DNA from: Pantoea rwandensis
GTDB lineage: Bacteria > Pseudomonadota > Gammaproteobacteria > Enterobacterales > Enterobacteriaceae
Assembly: GCF_002095475.1 (NCBI RefSeq)
Contig: NZ_MLFR01000011.1
Location: forward strand, 85,823-149,822
Direction of reading: 5' to 3'
Length of the DNA: 64,000 nucleotides
Made by a program: the position numbers and the translations under genes. Shown piece by piece: positions 49,891-60,566 of this stretch (its first letter is position 1; every line of letters starts with the position of its first letter). Below the pieces are notes generated by a model. It saw only the letters and a program-made list of their open reading frames with translations. It did no database searches and had not been told where the DNA came from.

Positions 49891-52800
49891 ATGTTGCCTG
49901 AAATAGTTTCTTATGATCGCCAGGTCACGCTGGTAGGCGATTCGGGAATCCAGTTTATGGATTTCGGTTTAACCTTGAAATCTCAACCCGCGGGCGAATT
50001 CGTCAAACTCGCCAATGGCGTACTGACGCGTCTGATTTATAACGAACCACGCGACTACCATTTCTACCAGCCGACACCGGACAAGATTGAGAAGGCGAAA
50101 AGCCAATACGACATCCCCGTCGCGCAAAGTCTTAAATTGCTGGATGGCACTTGGTTACCGCTCCCTTTGTTCCGTTTCAGCCTGCCCAACATTTACCAGG
50201 AAGGGCCGCTGAACTGGGCACGTTTTCGCATTGTAAAACTGCCTGAAAAGGATATGGATGGTCACACGCATCGTATGACGCTGGCCATTGATACCCGCAT
50301 CATGGCCAAACAACAATCGGCCGCTGACCTCAGCCCTAATCATGAGGATGTGAATGCCGGTGCAACCTTTGCCGTGGCCACTGCGACTTACGCTCTCAAT
50401 TGGTATTTAACGCAAGACTGGGTGAAAGATTGGTTAGTCGATGCCTTCAACGACGCCAGTAAAGGCCGGGATCTCGATGAACGTGAGGATGAGATCGCTC
50501 AGCAGTATCCGCTGGCGCACTATCTTAACCTGCTTTCACTCATGGCCGAGCCGCTTGAGGGTCTGCAAGCGCAGACGGAAGCCTCTATCGCGCTGCCACA
50601 GTTTAAGGTGGTCGCCAATCGCGAAGTGAATGCCATTAAACCGATCCCCGTTGATCTGATCCTTGATGTCGGCAACTCCCGTACCTGCGGTATTTTGATT
50701 GAGGATCACGGACAGTCTGGTTCCGGCCTCATGCACAACTATGTGCTGAAACTGCGCGATCTCAGCGCGCCTGAACACGTCTATACCGATCCTTTTGAAA
50801 GTAAGGTTGAGTTCTCGCAGGCCTCTTTTGGCAAAGATATTTATTCCGTGCGCAGCGGCCGCCATGATGCTTTCCAGTGGCCCACCATCGCCCGTATTGG
50901 TGGGGAAGCGAGCCGCTTAGCCTCACGCCGGCGCGGAAGCGAAGGCTCTACTGGCTTATCCAGTCCCAAACGTTATTTGTGGGATGAAAAATTCTATGGG
51001 CAAGGCTGGCGCTTTAACAGTGGCTCGGCGCAGGATACCAACCCTCTCGCTACCGCTGCCCCCTTCGCCAACTTAATTAATGAAAAAGGCGATGCCCTGC
51101 ATACCATCGAAGATGAGATGGATCGCATCCCGGTGTTCACACCGCGTTACTCTCGCAGCTCTCTGATGACCTTTATGTTAGCGGAGGTGTTAACCCAAGC
51201 CATTAGCCAGATTAACAGCCCCGAACAGCGTATTCGTGAAGGCCATGCGGGTCTGCCCCGCCAGCTTCGCCACATTATTCTGACCGTACCGCCAGGTATG
51301 CCGATGGCGGAACGCTGCATTTTGGATGACAGAATGCGCCAGGCCGTGGGGTTAGTGTGGAAATCGTTGCGTTGGCATAGCGGTGAGAACGATCCGTATG
51401 AAGATGATGATGGCGATCATGGTAAGGGGAATATCAAGATTCCGCTGCCTAAAATCCGCGTAGAGTGGGATGAAGCTTCCTGTGCTCAGCTGGTCTATCT
51501 GTATACCGAGATCAACCAGAATTTTGCCGGGCATCCTGAAGTGTTTTTCAACACCCTCGGCCGCCCGGATCGTCAGGATCGGGAAACACTCACCATTGCC
51601 TCCATTGATATTGGCGGCGGCACCACCGACCTGGTGATTACTGATTATCGTCTGGATCGTAATGGTCTGTCCGGCGGCGGTGCGAATGTGCATATCATTC
51701 CTCAACAGCGTTTCCGTGACAGCTTCAAGATTGCCGGTGATGACATCCTGCTTGATGTGATCCAGTCCTATGTGCTGCCCGCTTTTGAACTATCGCTGCG
51801 TGAAGCCGGTGTGCGTTCGGTCGAGACATCGATGTCTCATTTGTGCGGTGCGCAAAATATCAGTGCCGCTGAAGCGGTACTGCGTCAGCAACTCAGCTTG
51901 CAACTGTTTGTGCCTTTGGCGCTGCACATTTTGTCCTGCTATGAGCAGTACGATCCGCAGAATGAGCAGACGCATTTACTGATCAATCAGCGCGTCAGTG
52001 AATTACTGCCCGCGGGTAACATCAGTGATGAAGTTGAAAGCTTTGTGCGCCGTGAAGTGAAAAAGGCAGGAGGTCCGGATGACTTCAAACTGGCCGACAT
52101 TGCTCTCAACATCGCGCTGACAAAAGTGCACAACGATGTGTGCTCAGGTAAGTTCAACATCGACAAAGTGCTCACTGCACTGTGTGAAGTATTGTCCTGC
52201 TACCACTGCGATTTGCTGCTGCTGACGGGCCGTCCGTCGCAACTGCCAGGCATTCAGGCCATCGTCCGACGCAACCTGCCCTTGCCTCCAGGGCGTATTC
52301 TCGCGTTGCATGGCTACCAGACCGGCACCTGGTATCCATTCCATAAAAATGGCCTGATTCACGATCCGAAAAGTACGGCGTCCGTGGGTGCGATGCTGTC
52401 GCAGCTGTGTGCCAACCATAGTATTCCCAACTTCCATTTCCGTATTGCGGCGCTGAAGCCTTACTCCACCATTCGCCATATTGGCACCATTGATATGGAT
52501 AACCTGATTCACGATGCCGACGTGATTTATCGTCATATCACATCTGAAAACGGACAGATCATTTTGCCGGAGGTTAAGAATGAGGAAGGAGAAGCCAGCA
52601 CGGCCAGCATTGTGATGCGAGGGGATATGCGCCTGGCTATCGCCAACTGGATGCAGAACGCTGGTCTGCCTCGCCGTTATACACGCTGCGGTTCAGCGAA
52701 TCTGGACGTGAGAAGTTCTCAAAAGCAGCCTCTCCAGACGGTCAATCCCCGTATCTCAGCGTCAGATTAACGATTGATAAAGACAAAGCAGCTCGCAAAT

Positions 52801-52958
52801 TGGGGCTGATTAGCGATCGCCTGACTATCGCTGATGTCAGCAGCAACACCGATAAATCCTTTTCAAAGAAAGATTTAGAGTTGGAACTTAACACCATGCC
52901 CGATACGGGACTCATTGATAGTCGACACTGGCTCGATAGCGGGAGTGTGAAAAAATAA
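49891..52958 (+). CDS. srfB: SrfB, actin/Hsp70-fold ATPase-like protein (frameshifted near 3' end)
   Basis: 959 residues as read (stop at 52770), about 1,022 if repaired. Two ASKHA signatures are visible: phosphate-1 LILDVGNSRTCGILIED (residues 256-272) and phosphate-2 SIDIGGGTTDLVI (near 570-583). SrfB is therefore likely a cytoplasmic actin/Hsp70-like ATPase. After LDVR, another frame (FSKAASPDGQSPYLSVRLTI) stays open to a TAA at 52956-52958 that overlaps the srfC ATG as TAATG. One base is therefore missing around 52711-52715. In the cluster it lies between SrfA and SrfC. Confidence 0.88.
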
Positions 52959-55633
52959 TGAACAACGATCAAAATACCCTGCAACAAGGATGGGCGGCGA
53001 TCGCTCAGGGCTGTCAAGATGCGCTGAATTGGGTGGGAGACGTGCGCACCGGTTCTCGCCGCCTGGATAACGAGGCCGATAAGCTCAATCTGGATCTGTT
53101 ACGCACGTGTAATCTGGCCAATAGCCTTTCTCAGGTCTCCACTACGCCGATGACTGTCGGTTTTTTTGGTATTTCGCAGGCAGGTAAATCCTATCTGATC
53201 TCGGCATTAGCCGCGGGCAGCAATGGCGAACTGGAAGCGCGCTACGGCAGTAAAGTGGTGAACTTCATTCGAGAGGTCAATCCGGTTGGTGGTGGCAAAG
53301 AGGCGACCGGGTTGGTCACGCGTTTCACCCGACACGCGCCAGAAGCACCAGAGGGTTACCCAATCCCGTTGCGTCTCTTCAGTGAAATTGACCTGGCAAA
53401 GATCCTCGCTAACACCTGGTTTAATGACTTCGATCATGAGCAACTGAATTACAAAATTGAGGAGCGTATTGAAGAACGCCTACGCCCCTACTTGCAGCAC
53501 GTAGGTCAGCCGAGCGCCAATAACGGCGTGAGCCGTGAGGACGTGGTCGCACTGTGGGACTATGTTAACGCGTCATTTAAGAATTCAGTTGGCACGCTTG
53601 AGCACGCTTGGTTGCAACAGGCTCTGACTATTGCCCCTGCACTCAGCTCACATGAACGTGCTGATTTCTTCTCTCTCCTGTGGGGCGAACAGCGGGAACT
53701 GACCGAAATTTATCGTTCGCTGGCTCAGGTGCTGGCAAAACTCAACCACGCCACAATGGTCTTTGCCCCGTTAGACACACTGACTGACCACAGTAACGGC
53801 AGCATCATGAATGTCGACAGTCTAAGCCGCCTCGGTTCCAGTCAGGATCGTTCTGTCGAAATTCGTTTCTGGCAAGAAAACCACCAAGTCGGCAGGGCCG
53901 TGTTAACCCAAGCTGAGCTGGCAGCACTGACCTCAGAACTCGTTTTCCCGCTGGCTGATGTTGCCAACAATAGCGTGATGGAGCAGGTCGATTTGCTCGA
54001 CTTCCCAGGCTATCGCGGACGACTCAAGCTTCTCGCCATGAAAGACGCCGTACATGGTGGGCAGAATCCGGTTTCACAACTGCTGCTTCGCGGGAAGGTG
54101 GCCTATCTTTTTGAGCGCTACACCGACAACCAAGAAATGAATGCCTTGGTGGTGTGTGCCAGTTCGGTGAAGCAGAGTGATGTGTCTGATGTTGGCCCTG
54201 TTCTCACGCGCTGGGTGAATAAAACGCAGGGCAAAAAAGCTGAGGAGCGCGGGAAAAACAATCCCGGCTTATTCTGGGCCATCACCATGTGTGATATGCG
54301 CATTACTGACAACCTGAAGAAAAGCGAAAGTCAGTTACAAGAAGCATGGGAAGGCATGCTGCAAATGGCCTTGCTGGAGCGTTTTGAGCAGTATAGCTGG
54401 CTGACTGAGTGGTCAACTGGCAAGCCGTTTGATAACTGCTTCCTGGTGCGCAAACCCGGAATGGAGACCCCTTTCCTGACGCTGGAAAATGGGTCCAACC
54501 CAGAGAGCGTGAAAGAAGTGGGTATTTCTGAACGCCATCGTGAAGTGCTCGATACCATGGGCAGATTATTCATCGCGGGCAAAAAAGTCTCTCAACACAT
54601 TGCTGAACCGCAAACGGCATGGCGGGAGATGCTTAAACTCAACGATGGCGGGATCTCGCATCTGACCGAGGGACTACGCAACGTCGCCAATCTGGAATAC
54701 AAATTGCAGCGACTGCGTGAGCAATTAAAGCAATGCCGTATTGAAAAGGTCGATCAACGCCTCGGTCGCTGGTATCAACATGATGGTGAAGGTCAACTCG
54801 AGAAAAAACAATCGATTGCCAAAGATCTGTGGCAAGGCCTTTCCGCCTCTCCGCAAAGTATGGGAGAAATCATCAGTCGTTTAGATCTCTCCTCTAAAGA
54901 ATTACGCAATATCTACCTGAGCATTCGCGAGCAAGATCCAGAGCCACAAGCGGGTGCTGAACAACGTCCGCAGAATGCTTTTGCCGCGAGTATCTTTGGC
55001 AGTAATCCGTTCGGCGAAGAGTCAGCCGATGAAACGACCACCACCGTTGAAGCCACGCCGGAACGCGTCGGTCAGGATGACGAATTCGCCCATCAGGCAT
55101 TCAAAGCCTGGGTCGCTCATCTGCGAGATCTGCCGCAGCAAACCGCGTATTGGCAGCAATTGGGGATCAACAGTGAAGCAATCAACCTGTTGTGCGAAGA
55201 ACTGATCACCGCCGCCACTCGCCAAGATCTGGAAGGTACGCTCAAACGCGCACTGGCCGGGCAGGAACAGGCGGGAACGCTCCGCCAGCAGTTACTGGCA
55301 CGTCAAACTCTGCGCGCTCAACTGGCGATACGGGACTTTATTGCCTGGTTTGGCTACCTCGCGATGCCAGAAGCACAAATCCCGAACAGCTATGTCGGTG
55401 AAAAGAAGAAAGTCTTTGCCCGTCAGGCCACTCTTGCCAGCCATGAATTACCGCAACTGCCCGCTGTCGCCCCACAGCCAGGGGTCGCCTATATGGGCGA
55501 CTGGCTCTCAGCATTGATGGCTCTGACCTTGAGCAATGCAGGCCACAGTGCCACGAGTGACATCTCCGCTGAACAAAACCAGAAACTTGGCCAGATCATT
55601 GGCAAAATGAAACAAGAGAACCAGCCATGCTAG
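52958..55633 (+). CDS. srfC: SrfC, dynamin-like P-loop NTPase
   Basis: 891 residues. Walker A GFFGISQAGKS at residues 68-78, and a Walker B/G3-like LLDFPGYRG near 347-355, as in dynamin-like or TRAFAC GTPases. A long helical C-terminal half follows, with an acidic linker near 660-710. Annotated in Salmonella as putative virulence protein SrfC. The ATG overlaps the repaired srfB stop, so equal synthesis of the two is likely. No membrane helix, so probably cytoplasmic. Confidence 0.85.
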   Translation: MNNDQNTLQQGWAAIAQGCQDALNWVGDVRTGSRRLDNEADKLNLDLLRTCNLANSLSQVSTTPMTVGFFGISQAGKSYLISALAAGSNGELEARYGSKVVNFIREVNPVGGGKEATGLVTRFTRHAPEAPEGYPIPLRLFSEIDLAKILANTWFNDFDHEQLNYKIEERIEERLRPYLQHVGQPSANNGVSREDVVALWDYVNASFKNSVGTLEHAWLQQALTIAPALSSHERADFFSLLWGEQRELTEIYRSLAQVLAKLNHATMVFAPLDTLTDHSNGSIMNVDSLSRLGSSQDRSVEIRFWQENHQVGRAVLTQAELAALTSELVFPLADVANNSVMEQVDLLDFPGYRGRLKLLAMKDAVHGGQNPVSQLLLRGKVAYLFERYTDNQEMNALVVCASSVKQSDVSDVGPVLTRWVNKTQGKKAEERGKNNPGLFWAITMCDMRITDNLKKSESQLQEAWEGMLQMALLERFEQYSWLTEWSTGKPFDNCFLVRKPGMETPFLTLENGSNPESVKEVGISERHREVLDTMGRLFIAGKKVSQHIAEPQTAWREMLKLNDGGISHLTEGLRNVANLEYKLQRLREQLKQCRIEKVDQRLGRWYQHDGEGQLEKKQSIAKDLWQGLSASPQSMGEIISRLDLSSKELRNIYLSIREQDPEPQAGAEQRPQNAFAASIFGSNPFGEESADETTTTVEATPERVGQDDEFAHQAFKAWVAHLRDLPQQTAYWQQLGINSEAINLLCEELITAATRQDLEGTLKRALAGQEQAGTLRQQLLARQTLRAQLAIRDFIAWFGYLAMPEAQIPNSYVGEKKKVFARQATLASHELPQLPAVAPQPGVAYMGDWLSALMALTLSNAGHSATSDISAEQNQKLGQIIGKMKQENQPC

Positions 55634-56628
55634 CGAAAATTTTCCCCTGCCAACCCTCAGAGCCGGGCTTTGCACAACTAATGATTCGCCTGCGTGGCGA
55701 AGACGCTTTACTGTCAAATCTGAACTTTACTTTGTGCAACAATGAGCAGAACTATCTGCAGCCTGACCGCAGTTGGAGCCCAGCGCCGCACCTGTTTACC
55801 ATCACCGGTGGTTATCCATTTAATAATGGCAGCGGTTTCCGTATTGGACCGGACATACTTGACCCTCTGCTGGCAAGCACCAGTCAGGTACAAATCCAGG
55901 CTCAGTTAGCCTCTGATGAAACCCGGAGTACCACACTGCAATTGGTGCGTGATGAGCTGTTCTCTTCTGGTGCGCGGGGGCAAACCGCCGACTACGGTGG
56001 CAGTAGCGTGCTGAAGACTTCTGCCGCACCAGCTGAACCCGTATCTGAACCTGAAGTGGTGACAGAACCAGAGCAGACGCCGCCCGAACCGATTCGCGCG
56101 CCGACGACACCGCGCCCGAAACGTAACGCTTCGCTTATTCCAATCATCATTGCCGTGCTGCTGGTACTGCTGATTGCGGCCGCTGCGGCGTGGTGGTTCC
56201 TTGGACGAGGCCACTCCACGCCACCTGCAGCTGATAAACAACCGGAAACGCCAGCCGTTGCCGCCGCAGCCAAGCCTGATGCCAGCGAATGTTCCCCCGC
56301 TAACCTGGCAAATCAGAGTGAGCTGATTTTCGTGCAGAACTGCGTGCAACAAAAGCTCGACAGTGACAAGTTACTGACCATCATTCAGGCCGCCAAAGAC
56401 GCCAAGCAGTGTGGTGTTGCTCAACGTCTGTACGCGCACAGTGCCCAAGGTGGCGATACCAAAGTCGCTCTCGCTTATGCCGCTGAATATGATCCGAAAG
56501 ATCATAAACCGAGCGAGTGTTTCAAAACGCCAGACCCGGATACCGCCGCTTACTGGTATGACACTGTGCTGCAAACCGATCCAGAAAATCAGCAAGCGAA
56601 GCAACGCCTTGAGGAGTTGAGAAAATGA
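55627..56628 (+). CDS. Bitopic membrane protein with periplasmic repeat domain
   Basis: 333 residues. N-domain (1-115, beta-rich, cytoplasmic), a Pro/Glu-rich linker, one membrane helix (169-192) after KRN, then a periplasmic part with paired cysteines and a TPR/Sel1-like end (AQRLYAHSAQGGDTKVALAY; AAYWYDTVLQTDPENQQA). Same plan as the TerD-like and SrfA proteins. Its ATG overlaps the srfC stop and its own TGA overlaps the next ATG (ATGA), so it is tightly coupled both ways. Family not recognised. Confidence 0.78.
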   Translation: MLAKIFPCQPSEPGFAQLMIRLRGEDALLSNLNFTLCNNEQNYLQPDRSWSPAPHLFTITGGYPFNNGSGFRIGPDILDPLLASTSQVQIQAQLASDETRSTTLQLVRDELFSSGARGQTADYGGSSVLKTSAAPAEPVSEPEVVTEPEQTPPEPIRAPTTPRPKRNASLIPIIIAVLLVLLIAAAAAWWFLGRGHSTPPAADKQPETPAVAAAAKPDASECSPANLANQSELIFVQNCVQQKLDSDKLLTIIQAAKDAKQCGVAQRLYAHSAQGGDTKVALAYAAEYDPKDHKPSECFKTPDPDTAAYWYDTVLQTDPENQQAKQRLEELRK

Positions 56629-58586
56629 TGACCAAGCATTTTCTTCGACTCGCCTTGCCGTTATGTGGTCTGCTTTTGACCAGCCAAGTGCTTGCAGCAG
56701 AGGGAGATAAACCGCTGTTGCAAGAGGGTAAGAAAACGTTATTCCAGCGCGTGTTAACCACACCGGGCTGCAAACTGGGCACCGAAGCGGGTGACGATAA
56801 GGGCCCGCTGCAACCCGCCTTTAGCAGCTTTTATGTTTATCAAAAAGCGGATATCAACGGGCAAAGCTGGGTAAAAGTGGGGCCAGATAGCTACGGAAAA
56901 ACCATTGGCTGGCTACCGCAGTCCTGTACCGTTGACTGGAAAATGCAGTTAACGCTGGCCTTTACCAACCCGGCGAACCGTGACCGATTGGTGTTCTTCA
57001 AAGATAAAAAAAGCCTGGATGATATTCTTAACGCGCCCGATCCCGTCTCGGTAGTAGCACCTCTGCGTGCCCATCTGAAACGTGACGGTCATGCAGAGGG
57101 GGTGTTAGCGCAAGAACCCGAATACTTTGTTGATCTGCAAAAGCAGTTCTACCTGTTGCCGATTCTCAGCGGTGAAGAGGTGATGACAGAGAGTGGCTTC
57201 TACACGCGCTTGCTTAACGTCGCCTCGGTGAGCAAGGCGGACCCCAACGTGAAACCGGCCGATGATGTTAATCAGCTTAAAGGCTTTAACGCCTCGGTGG
57301 TTTTCGTTATCGATTCCACCATCTCGATGGGTCCGTACATCGATCGCACCAAAGAAGCGGTCAACAAAATCTATGACAAGATTAAACAGGAACACCTGCA
57401 GGATCAGGTTAAATTTGGTCTGGTTTCCTTCCGCTCAAACACCAAAGCCGTACCCGGCCTGGAATTCACTTCGAAAATCTTCGCCGATCCGAATCAGGTG
57501 AAAGATGGCGCAGACTTCTTGCAAAAAGTTGCCGGTCTGAAAGAAGCCAAGGTATCCAGTTCTCTGGTCGATGAGGACGCCTACTCTGGTGTGCTCTCCG
57601 CGATTGATAACATTAACTGGAGCCCCTTTGGCGCACGTTACATCGTCTTAATTACCGATGCGGGTGCCATTGATGGCAGTAATAAACTTTCATCAACCGG
57701 ACTCGATGCTAAACAGTTGCGTCTGGAAGCAGGCAATAAAGGCATTGCCCTTTATACCCTGCACCTCAAGACACCTTCAGGCAAAGCTGATCATGCGAAA
57801 GCAGAAGGCCAGTACCGCGATCTCTCCAACTTCGACAGCACGCAATCCAACCTGTATCAATCCGTTGATGCGGGCGACCTGAAAGCCTTTGGGCAACAGG
57901 TGGATACGCTGGCAGCCGCGATTACCGATCAGGTCAAATCTGCCTATATGGGTGATCCCGCCATTGGCAGTGCACTCTACTCGAAGGATGACGGCAAGAA
58001 GCCCGCACCAGAGGATAAATTGCTGGAAGACACGGCGCTGATTGGTCACGCCATGCAGCTGGCCTGGTTGGGTAAAAAGAATGACACTCAGGCACCGTTG
58101 GTGTTCAAGGCCTGGATCAGCGACCGCGATCTTATCAAGCAAAATATCCCCACAACCGACGTTCGCGTCCTGCTAACCAAAGGGCAATTAAGCGATTTAA
58201 GCGATGTGGTGAGCCAGATCCTGCAAGCCGCTAACGAAGGCATGATCTCGCCAAATAAAATGTTTGAGCGCTTGCGTACCGTGGCCGCCACTATGGGTGC
58301 CGATCCTAACCAGCTCAAGCAACAGGACAACGCCAAAATTAACGATCTCGGCGTGTTAGGCGAATATCTGGCTGACCTCCCCTACCGCAGCGACGTTCTG
58401 AATCTTGATGAAGAAACATGGAAAAGCTGGGATGGGCTGTCGCAGGAGAAATTCATCCGCACGCTTTCGACCAAATTACGTTATTACCAGAAATACAATG
58501 CGGACGTTGATCGCTGGGTAGAACTCGCCAAAGGCAGCGATCCTCGCGATCGCGTTTACCCAGTACCATTGGAAATGATGCCCTGA
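56625..58586 (+). CDS. Secreted von Willebrand factor A domain protein
   Basis: 653 residues. A signal peptide (1-25) with no retained anchor puts it in the periplasm. Residues 35-110 look like an SH3-type fold (FYVYQKADINGQSWVKVG; GWLPQSCTVDW). A VWA domain (about 222-430) follows with a MIDAS-like DSTIS motif (VFVIDSTISMGPY) and a later LITDAG Asp, so it should bind a metal ion and a protein partner. The C-terminal 200 residues are helical. Overlaps the genes on both sides by one to four bases. Confidence 0.83.
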   Translation: MMTKHFLRLALPLCGLLLTSQVLAAEGDKPLLQEGKKTLFQRVLTTPGCKLGTEAGDDKGPLQPAFSSFYVYQKADINGQSWVKVGPDSYGKTIGWLPQSCTVDWKMQLTLAFTNPANRDRLVFFKDKKSLDDILNAPDPVSVVAPLRAHLKRDGHAEGVLAQEPEYFVDLQKQFYLLPILSGEEVMTESGFYTRLLNVASVSKADPNVKPADDVNQLKGFNASVVFVIDSTISMGPYIDRTKEAVNKIYDKIKQEHLQDQVKFGLVSFRSNTKAVPGLEFTSKIFADPNQVKDGADFLQKVAGLKEAKVSSSLVDEDAYSGVLSAIDNINWSPFGARYIVLITDAGAIDGSNKLSSTGLDAKQLRLEAGNKGIALYTLHLKTPSGKADHAKAEGQYRDLSNFDSTQSNLYQSVDAGDLKAFGQQVDTLAAAITDQVKSAYMGDPAIGSALYSKDDGKKPAPEDKLLEDTALIGHAMQLAWLGKKNDTQAPLVFKAWISDRDLIKQNIPTTDVRVLLTKGQLSDLSDVVSQILQAANEGMISPNKMFERLRTVAATMGADPNQLKQQDNAKINDLGVLGEYLADLPYRSDVLNLDEETWKSWDGLSQEKFIRTLSTKLRYYQKYNADVDRWVELAKGSDPRDRVYPVPLEMMP

Positions 58587-59314
58587 TGCTTCACATCGAT
58601 AATTTGTGTGTCGTGCGTGGTGAGGGGGATCAGTCGCACGCTGTCTACCTGCCGCAGCTCAGTCTGCGGCCAGGCCAGGTGATGGCGGTGACCGGTGAAA
58701 GCGGCTGCGGCAAGAGCACACTCCTTGAAGCGATCGGTCTATTATTGCGACCCGCCAGCATTGGACGCTTCACACTGGAGAGTGAAACGCTGCTCGATGT
58801 GGGCACGCTCCTCGCCCACAATCAGCAAGCTGAGCTGGCCGACATCCGCGCTCGCCATTTGGGCTTCGTGCTGCAAAATGGCGGTCTGCTGCCCTTTCTC
58901 AGCGTGCAGGACAACATTTCGCTGCCGTGTCAGCTGCTCGGTAAGTTACCAGATACAGCGATGTTTAAGCGGGTTGTAGATACGCTGAAACTGGGCCCAC
59001 TGTTGGGTAAATTGCCCGCCCAATTATCCTTTGGCGAAAGACAACGTACCGCATTTGCCCGCGCTATTTTGCATCGGCCTGGATTGGTGCTGGCTGACGA
59101 ACCCACTGCCGCACTCGATCCTCACAATGCTCAGCAGCTGTTCCGCCTGTTTATCGATCTGGTGGCTCAGGAGGGCATGATGGCCTTGGTTGTCTGTCAC
59201 GACTGGCCTTTGGTGCAACGCTTCAATCTACCCTGTTTAGTTGCCCGCACTGGCTCAGGTACATCAGACCTGTCAGGGGATCAAGCCCAAAGGGGAACTC
59301 ACTTTGTCCTTTAA
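58586..59314 (+). CDS. ABC transporter ATPase, LolD/MacB type
   Basis: 242 residues with all ABC motifs: Walker A GESGCGKST (37-45), Q-loop FVLQNGG, signature LSFGERQ (146-152), Walker B LVLADEPTAALD and H-loop VCHDW. Closest in type to LolD/FtsE/MacB ATPases, which drive periplasmic lipoprotein or substrate handling, not import. Its A of ATG is the last base of the VWA gene's TGA. Works with the permease that follows. Confidence 0.88.
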   Translation: MLHIDNLCVVRGEGDQSHAVYLPQLSLRPGQVMAVTGESGCGKSTLLEAIGLLLRPASIGRFTLESETLLDVGTLLAHNQQAELADIRARHLGFVLQNGGLLPFLSVQDNISLPCQLLGKLPDTAMFKRVVDTLKLGPLLGKLPAQLSFGERQRTAFARAILHRPGLVLADEPTAALDPHNAQQLFRLFIDLVAQEGMMALVVCHDWPLVQRFNLPCLVARTGSGTSDLSGDQAQRGTHFVL

Positions 59315-60518
59315 CCGTACCCTACTGCTAGGGCGCCTGGCACTGCAAGATCTGTGGCACGACCGCATCATCTCATTTTGTATCGCCTCCTCGCTGGTCG
59401 CCGTGATCGCCCCTCTGCTGCTGCTGTTTGGATTGCGGTTTGGCATTGTCAGTCAATTACAGGATGAGCTCGCCAACGATCCGCGCAACCTTGAAATCAG
59501 AATGTTGAGCAGTGGCAGTTATGATCCCGAGTGGATAGCACAACTGCGCCAACGTCCCGATGTGGGATTCGCCATTGGGCAGACGCGTTCACTGAATACG
59601 CTGGCAGACCTGCAAGTGGACAGCAGCCATTTCATTGAAAATGCCGAAGTGATCCCGACCGATGTGGGCGATCCGCTATTAGGCCATCTCAAAATTCAGC
59701 AAGAAAATGAGGTGGTGTTAACCCAGGAAGCCGCACGAAAACTGGCGGTCAAAGTCGGTGATAGCGTGACATTGCGCGTCAGCCGACAGCTTGATGAGCA
59801 CCAGGAATGGGGACGGAAAAGCTTGGTGGTGGCAGGCATATTACCCGCTACGTATTTTAATCGGGCAGCGATTTTCACCCAATCTTCTCTGTTGCTGACG
59901 CTTGAGCATTTCAGAGACGGTTACGCGATACCTGGCCTTGGGGTAAGCAGCGGGCAGCCGTTAAACGCCAATCCACCCCGTTATGCGCGTGCCAGATTAT
60001 ATGCCAAGAGCATCGACCACGTTGCCAGCCTTGAACGCGATCTTCGCGCACAACGCATCGAAACCTCAAGCCGACTGGCTGATATTGAAAATGTGAAAAG
60101 CATCAATCGAGTATTGGGGCTGATCTTCAATATCATTGCCGCCACTGCCTTGGTGGGGTGTATCGCCTCATTGATCGGATCCTTTATCGCCAACGTTGAT
60201 CGCAAACGCAAACATATTGCCGTCCTGCGGCTTTTGGGTTTTACCGGCCCGGCAGTGGGAGGCTATGTCATCGTGCAGGGCTGTCTACTGAGTCTGTTTG
60301 CCTATGTCGGTGGCTATGGCATTTACCTGATCGCCAGCCAGATTTTTAATCGGGCGCTGGCAGGTAGCCAGGCGACCGATCAGATGCTGTGCAAAATAAC
60401 CTTAACGCACAGTCTGCTGGCCATGCTCATCACTGTGGTCGTGGCACTGGTGGTTGCCAGTATTGGTGCGTATCGAGCCATTAAAATTGAACCTGCGCAG
60501 AGTCTGCGTGAGGTGTGA
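59304..60518 (+). CDS. ABC transporter permease, FtsX/LolC type
   Basis: 404 residues from a TTG at 59304 that overlaps the ATPase gene by eleven bases and has AGGGGA upstream; a frame open to 59241 is possible. Layout is that of MacB/LolC permeases: helix 1 (about 25-48), a large periplasmic domain (50-270), then three helices including GLIFNIIAATALVGCIASL and ending with the SLREV motif typical of FtsX-family proteins. Such pairs are mechanotransmission machines acting on envelope substrates. Confidence 0.82.
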   Translation: MSFNRTLLLGRLALQDLWHDRIISFCIASSLVAVIAPLLLLFGLRFGIVSQLQDELANDPRNLEIRMLSSGSYDPEWIAQLRQRPDVGFAIGQTRSLNTLADLQVDSSHFIENAEVIPTDVGDPLLGHLKIQQENEVVLTQEAARKLAVKVGDSVTLRVSRQLDEHQEWGRKSLVVAGILPATYFNRAAIFTQSSLLLTLEHFRDGYAIPGLGVSSGQPLNANPPRYARARLYAKSIDHVASLERDLRAQRIETSSRLADIENVKSINRVLGLIFNIIAATALVGCIASLIGSFIANVDRKRKHIAVLRLLGFTGPAVGGYVIVQGCLLSLFAYVGGYGIYLIASQIFNRALAGSQATDQMLCKITLTHSLLAMLITVVVALVVASIGAYRAIKIEPAQSLREV

Positions 60519-60566
60519 TTCATCCTACCCACTTTTTAGTTAACGAAAGATTAGCGGAGATTGTTC

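Noticed and set aside
59241..59303. Extended start of the ABC permease
   Set aside because: The extra 21 residues begin at a TTG without a ribosome-binding site and overlap the ATPase gene deeply. The TTG at 59304 has AGGGGA and a short overlap.
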